Positions 15,122 through 16,920 of a DNA stretch of 16,920 nucleotides are shown piece after piece. Source of the stretch: Parcubacteria group bacterium. Its GTDB lineage: Bacteria > Patescibacteriota > Minisyncoccia > UBA6257 > JAAZHW01. How positions within the stretch are numbered: position 1 is the first letter of the stretch; each line of letters begins with the position of its first letter. A program made the translations under genes and the position numbers. Under the pieces are notes generated by a model. It was given only the letters and a program-made list of their open reading frames with translations, ran no database searches and had not been told where the DNA came from. The stretch lies in NCBI GenBank assembly GCA_012510515.1, contig JAAZHW010000054.1:1-16920 (forward strand), in the 5' to 3' direction.

Positions 15122-15150
15122 ACTTTAACAAATAAAAAATTAACTGTCAA
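15122..15150 (-). promoter_or_regulatory. Sigma-70-type promoter of rpsL-rpsG-fusA
   Basis: On the minus strand a perfect TTGACA (15150-15145), a 17-bp spacer and TAAAGT (15127-15122) with TG one base upstream make a strong extended promoter. The expected start near 15115 leaves about 14 nt before the rpsL ATG. Confidence 0.75.
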
Positions 15151-15159
15151 GAATCGCTT

Positions 15160-15187
15160 TTGATTTTTACTTTTTCTATGTTATACT
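15160..15187 (+). promoter_or_regulatory. Sigma-70-type promoter of the corA-like gene, predicted leaderless start
   Basis: TTGATT (15160-15165), a 16-bp spacer and TATACT (15182-15187) with an extended -10 TG at 15179-15180. The start is expected at 15194-15195, which is the A of the ATG at 15195, so the mRNA would be leaderless. Its -35 lies only 9 bp from the -35 of the divergent rpsL promoter. Confidence 0.62.
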
Positions 15188-15194
15188 ATTTAAT

Positions 15195-16103
15195 ATGAAA
15201 AAAGAAATTAATTCGCAAATAAATTGGATTGATTTAGTCAATCCTACCGACGAAGACTTGAATCATCTAAAACAAAAGTATGATCTTCATGAAATTTTAA
15301 TTTCTGAGTTAAAAGAACCGTCAACTCGAACAAAAATTGAAATTTACGACCGTTTAATGTTTATCGTTTATTATTTACCCAATTACAACGAAGAAGAGCA
15401 AAATTCTAAAGCAATAGAAATTGATTTTCTTTTAACTAAAGACTCAATTATTACTGTTCGCTATCAAAATTATATAATGATTGACCAAATTTTTGATTCC
15501 TTAAAAAATGATCTGTCAAATTATTATCTCAATCAAACGCCCGCTCATCTTCTTTATTATATATTAGAAGAAGGTTTAACTTTTTCTTTAAGACAACTGG
15601 TTCACATTCATGATAAAATTCAAAAAATAGAAGACGAATTATTTGAAAAAGAAAATCATAAAGAATTAATTAAAAAAATTGCCATTATTAAAAGAGATGT
15701 TTTAAATCAGCGCCTTATTGCTAGACCGCAACATCCAATTTTAGAATCTTTAAAACAAAAAGGGGTTCAATTTTTTGGCAAAGATTTGGAAATTTATTTC
15801 AATGATTTGCTTGGTGATTATGAAAAAGTTTGGATTAATTTAGACAATCTTAAAGAAACAATTGAATCGTTAGAAAATACTAATAATACTTTTTTTGAAA
15901 GCAAAACCAACGAAATAGTTAAAATTCTAACCATTATTACTTTTATAATGTTTCCTTTTTCGGTTATTCCTAATATGTTTGGGATGAATATTGATTTTAT
16001 TCCTTTTTCAACATCTCTTTATGGTTTTTGGTATGTTATAGCCTTAATAACTTTTATTACTTTAATATTTCTTACTATAATTAAAATCAAAAAGTGGTTT
16101 TAA
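15195..16103 (+). CDS. corA: CorA-family divalent cation (magnesium) transporter
   Basis: This 302-residue protein belongs to the CorA/2-TM-GxN family, which forms pentameric inner-membrane channels for Mg2+ and sometimes Co2+ or Ni2+. The signature GMN is at 263-265 (NMFGMNI), at the end of the first transmembrane helix (about 243-262). A second helix runs from about 275 to 297 and the protein ends in the usual short basic tail (IKIKKWF). The long N-terminal part is the soluble cytoplasmic funnel, beginning with INWIDLVNPTDEDLNHL and containing the long stalk helices rich in Lys, Glu and Leu (about 130-240). Length is typical. It is the only plus-strand gene here, convergent with the metallo-beta-lactamase gene whose stop lies 10 nt away. 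The specific ion is inferred from the family. Confidence 0.93.
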   Translation: MKKEINSQINWIDLVNPTDEDLNHLKQKYDLHEILISELKEPSTRTKIEIYDRLMFIVYYLPNYNEEEQNSKAIEIDFLLTKDSIITVRYQNYIMIDQIFDSLKNDLSNYYLNQTPAHLLYYILEEGLTFSLRQLVHIHDKIQKIEDELFEKENHKELIKKIAIIKRDVLNQRLIARPQHPILESLKQKGVQFFGKDLEIYFNDLLGDYEKVWINLDNLKETIESLENTNNTFFESKTNEIVKILTIITFIMFPFSVIPNMFGMNIDFIPFSTSLYGFWYVIALITFITLIFLTIIKIKKWF

Positions 16104-16113
16104 TTTTAATTAT

Positions 16114-16920
16114 TTATTTCTTTTCTTTGATTAAAATTTTATCATCAAAAATTATTTTTATTGTTCCATTCAAATCGGTTCGAAAAATTTTTACATCAAA
16201 TTTTTTTAATAAATTAATTACTTCATCATGAGGATGATGAAAAGAATTATTTAACCCCACTCCAATCAAAGCAATTGATGGTTTTATTAATCTAATAATT
16301 TCTTCACTAGTAGCTGTCTTTGACCCGTGATGACTCATTTTTAATATTTCTGATTGCTGATTAATTAAATTATCCGAAATTTTTGTTGAGGCATCGCCCA
16401 AAAACAAAGCCGAATGTTTTTTGTCAACTAAACGTAAAATTAAAGAGCTATCGTTTAAATCTTTTATTTCTTTATTTTTTGGTGGCCATAAAATACTAAA
16501 ATAAGAATCGCCAATTTTTATTTTATCGCCTTGATAAAGAGTGACTATAGGAATATTTTTTTCTTTTAATAATTTTTTTAATAATAAAAAAGTTGTCCCT
16601 TCTGAATCAAAACCATTATAAATAAAAATTTGAGGTGGATTGGTTTCAATTAACTTTAAAAAACCGCCATAATGATCTAAATTAGCATGACTTAAAATCC
16701 AAACATCTATATGACGATTAAAATAATTTTTTACTGACGATAAAGCAGTTTTAATTTGTTGGCCATCGCCCGAATCAATTAAAATCTCTCCGGAAAAAGG
16801 AAATTTTATCAACGTTGCATCGCCTTGCCCAACATCTAAAAAATCCATTTCTAATTTTTCATTTTCTTTGAAAATGCCAAACCACAAAAAAATATCTAAA
16901 ATAAACAAACAGATAAAAAC
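16114..16920 (-). CDS. ComEC-like metallo-beta-lactamase-fold protein, 5' end beyond window
   Basis: The frame stays open to the window edge (268 visible residues), so the TTG at 16908 need not be the start. A hydrophobic segment (VFICLFILDIFLWFGIF) is followed by the ComEC-type lactamase domain: MDFLDVGQGDATLIKF, ILIDSGDG, the metal-site motif SHANLDHYGG, LFLGDAS, KMSHHGSKTATS and FHHPHDEV. This matches the C-terminal domain of the DNA-uptake channel ComEC/Rec2 and its stand-alone relatives, which lie outside the membrane and may degrade nucleic acid. In SHANLDH the third ligand-loop position is Asn where ComEC proteins usually have Asp. A stand-alone protein with one N-terminal membrane segment fits what is visible, but full-length ComEC cannot be excluded without the upstream sequence. 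The stop faces the corA stop 10 nt away. Confidence 0.85.
   Translation of the reverse strand, partial: VFICLFILDIFLWFGIFKENEKLEMDFLDVGQGDATLIKFPFSGEILIDSGDGQQIKTALSSVKNYFNRHIDVWILSHANLDHYGGFLKLIETNPPQIFIYNGFDSEGTTFLLLKKLLKEKNIPIVTLYQGDKIKIGDSYFSILWPPKNKEIKDLNDSSLILRLVDKKHSALFLGDASTKISDNLINQQSEILKMSHHGSKTATSEEIIRLIKPSIALIGVGLNNSFHHPHDEVINLLKKFDVKIFRTDLNGTIKIIFDDKILIKEKK

Noticed and set aside
16102..16138. AATTTTAAT/ATTAAAATT inverted repeat at the convergent ends of corA and the lactamase-fold gene
   Set aside because: Only nine A-T pairs with a long loop; too weak to call a terminator.
1..16920. Alternative genetic code (UGA as Gly) as in some CPR lineages
   Set aside because: All genes are complete in the standard code. 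The lack of TGA stops among about a dozen genes fits low GC.

Overview
The window is an AT-rich bacterial segment with closely packed housekeeping genes, almost all on the minus strand. I infer a member of the Patescibacteria/CPR, probably Parcubacteria-like. The reasons are the low GC, a eukaryote/archaeal-type IleRS, a Gram-positive-type S12, a very large secreted Cys-rich/Ig-like/PKD protein, and GC-rich palindromic repeats in the few long intergenic gaps. All complete genes read through under the standard code. Stops are TAA, with TAG for fusA, so nothing suggests UGA recoding. No marker here fixes the lineage.

Layout, left to right. (1) 1-1105: on the minus strand, a promoter drives bL25 (rplY) and then a membrane-anchored coiled-coil protein cut by the window edge. 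(2) 1119-1475: a separate minus-strand unit with a near-consensus promoter, a leader of about 140 nt containing an AT hairpin, a 17-codon Lys/Ala/Gly ORF and a strong terminator. (3) 1586-1762: REP-like repeats. (4) 1785-6960: one promoter followed by a 1259-residue secreted Cys-rich/Ig/PKD protein, then a 417-residue protein of unknown function, then a terminator hairpin. (5) 6976-7452: the terminator of the cysS transcript, more REP-like elements and a MITE-like inverted-repeat element of about 184 bp. (6) 7523-11966: ileS-cysS operon. (7) 12002-15150: rpsL-rpsG-fusA (str operon without tuf), ending in a terminator whose 5' arm can pair with the fusA stop-codon region. (8) 15160-16103: divergent corA-like transporter gene, apparently leaderless. 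(9) 16114-16920: ComEC-like metallo-beta-lactamase-fold protein, open at the window edge.

Most of the content is translation machinery (bL25, uS12, uS7, EF-G, two aminoacyl-tRNA synthetases). The less ordinary parts are the tiny basic peptide unit, the secreted protein with short Cys-rich modules and its 417-aa neighbour, the nested palindromic repeats, the possible terminator switch at fusA, and the absence of recognisable Shine-Dalgarno sequences before any start codon, with several promoters placed for leaderless or near-leaderless mRNAs.
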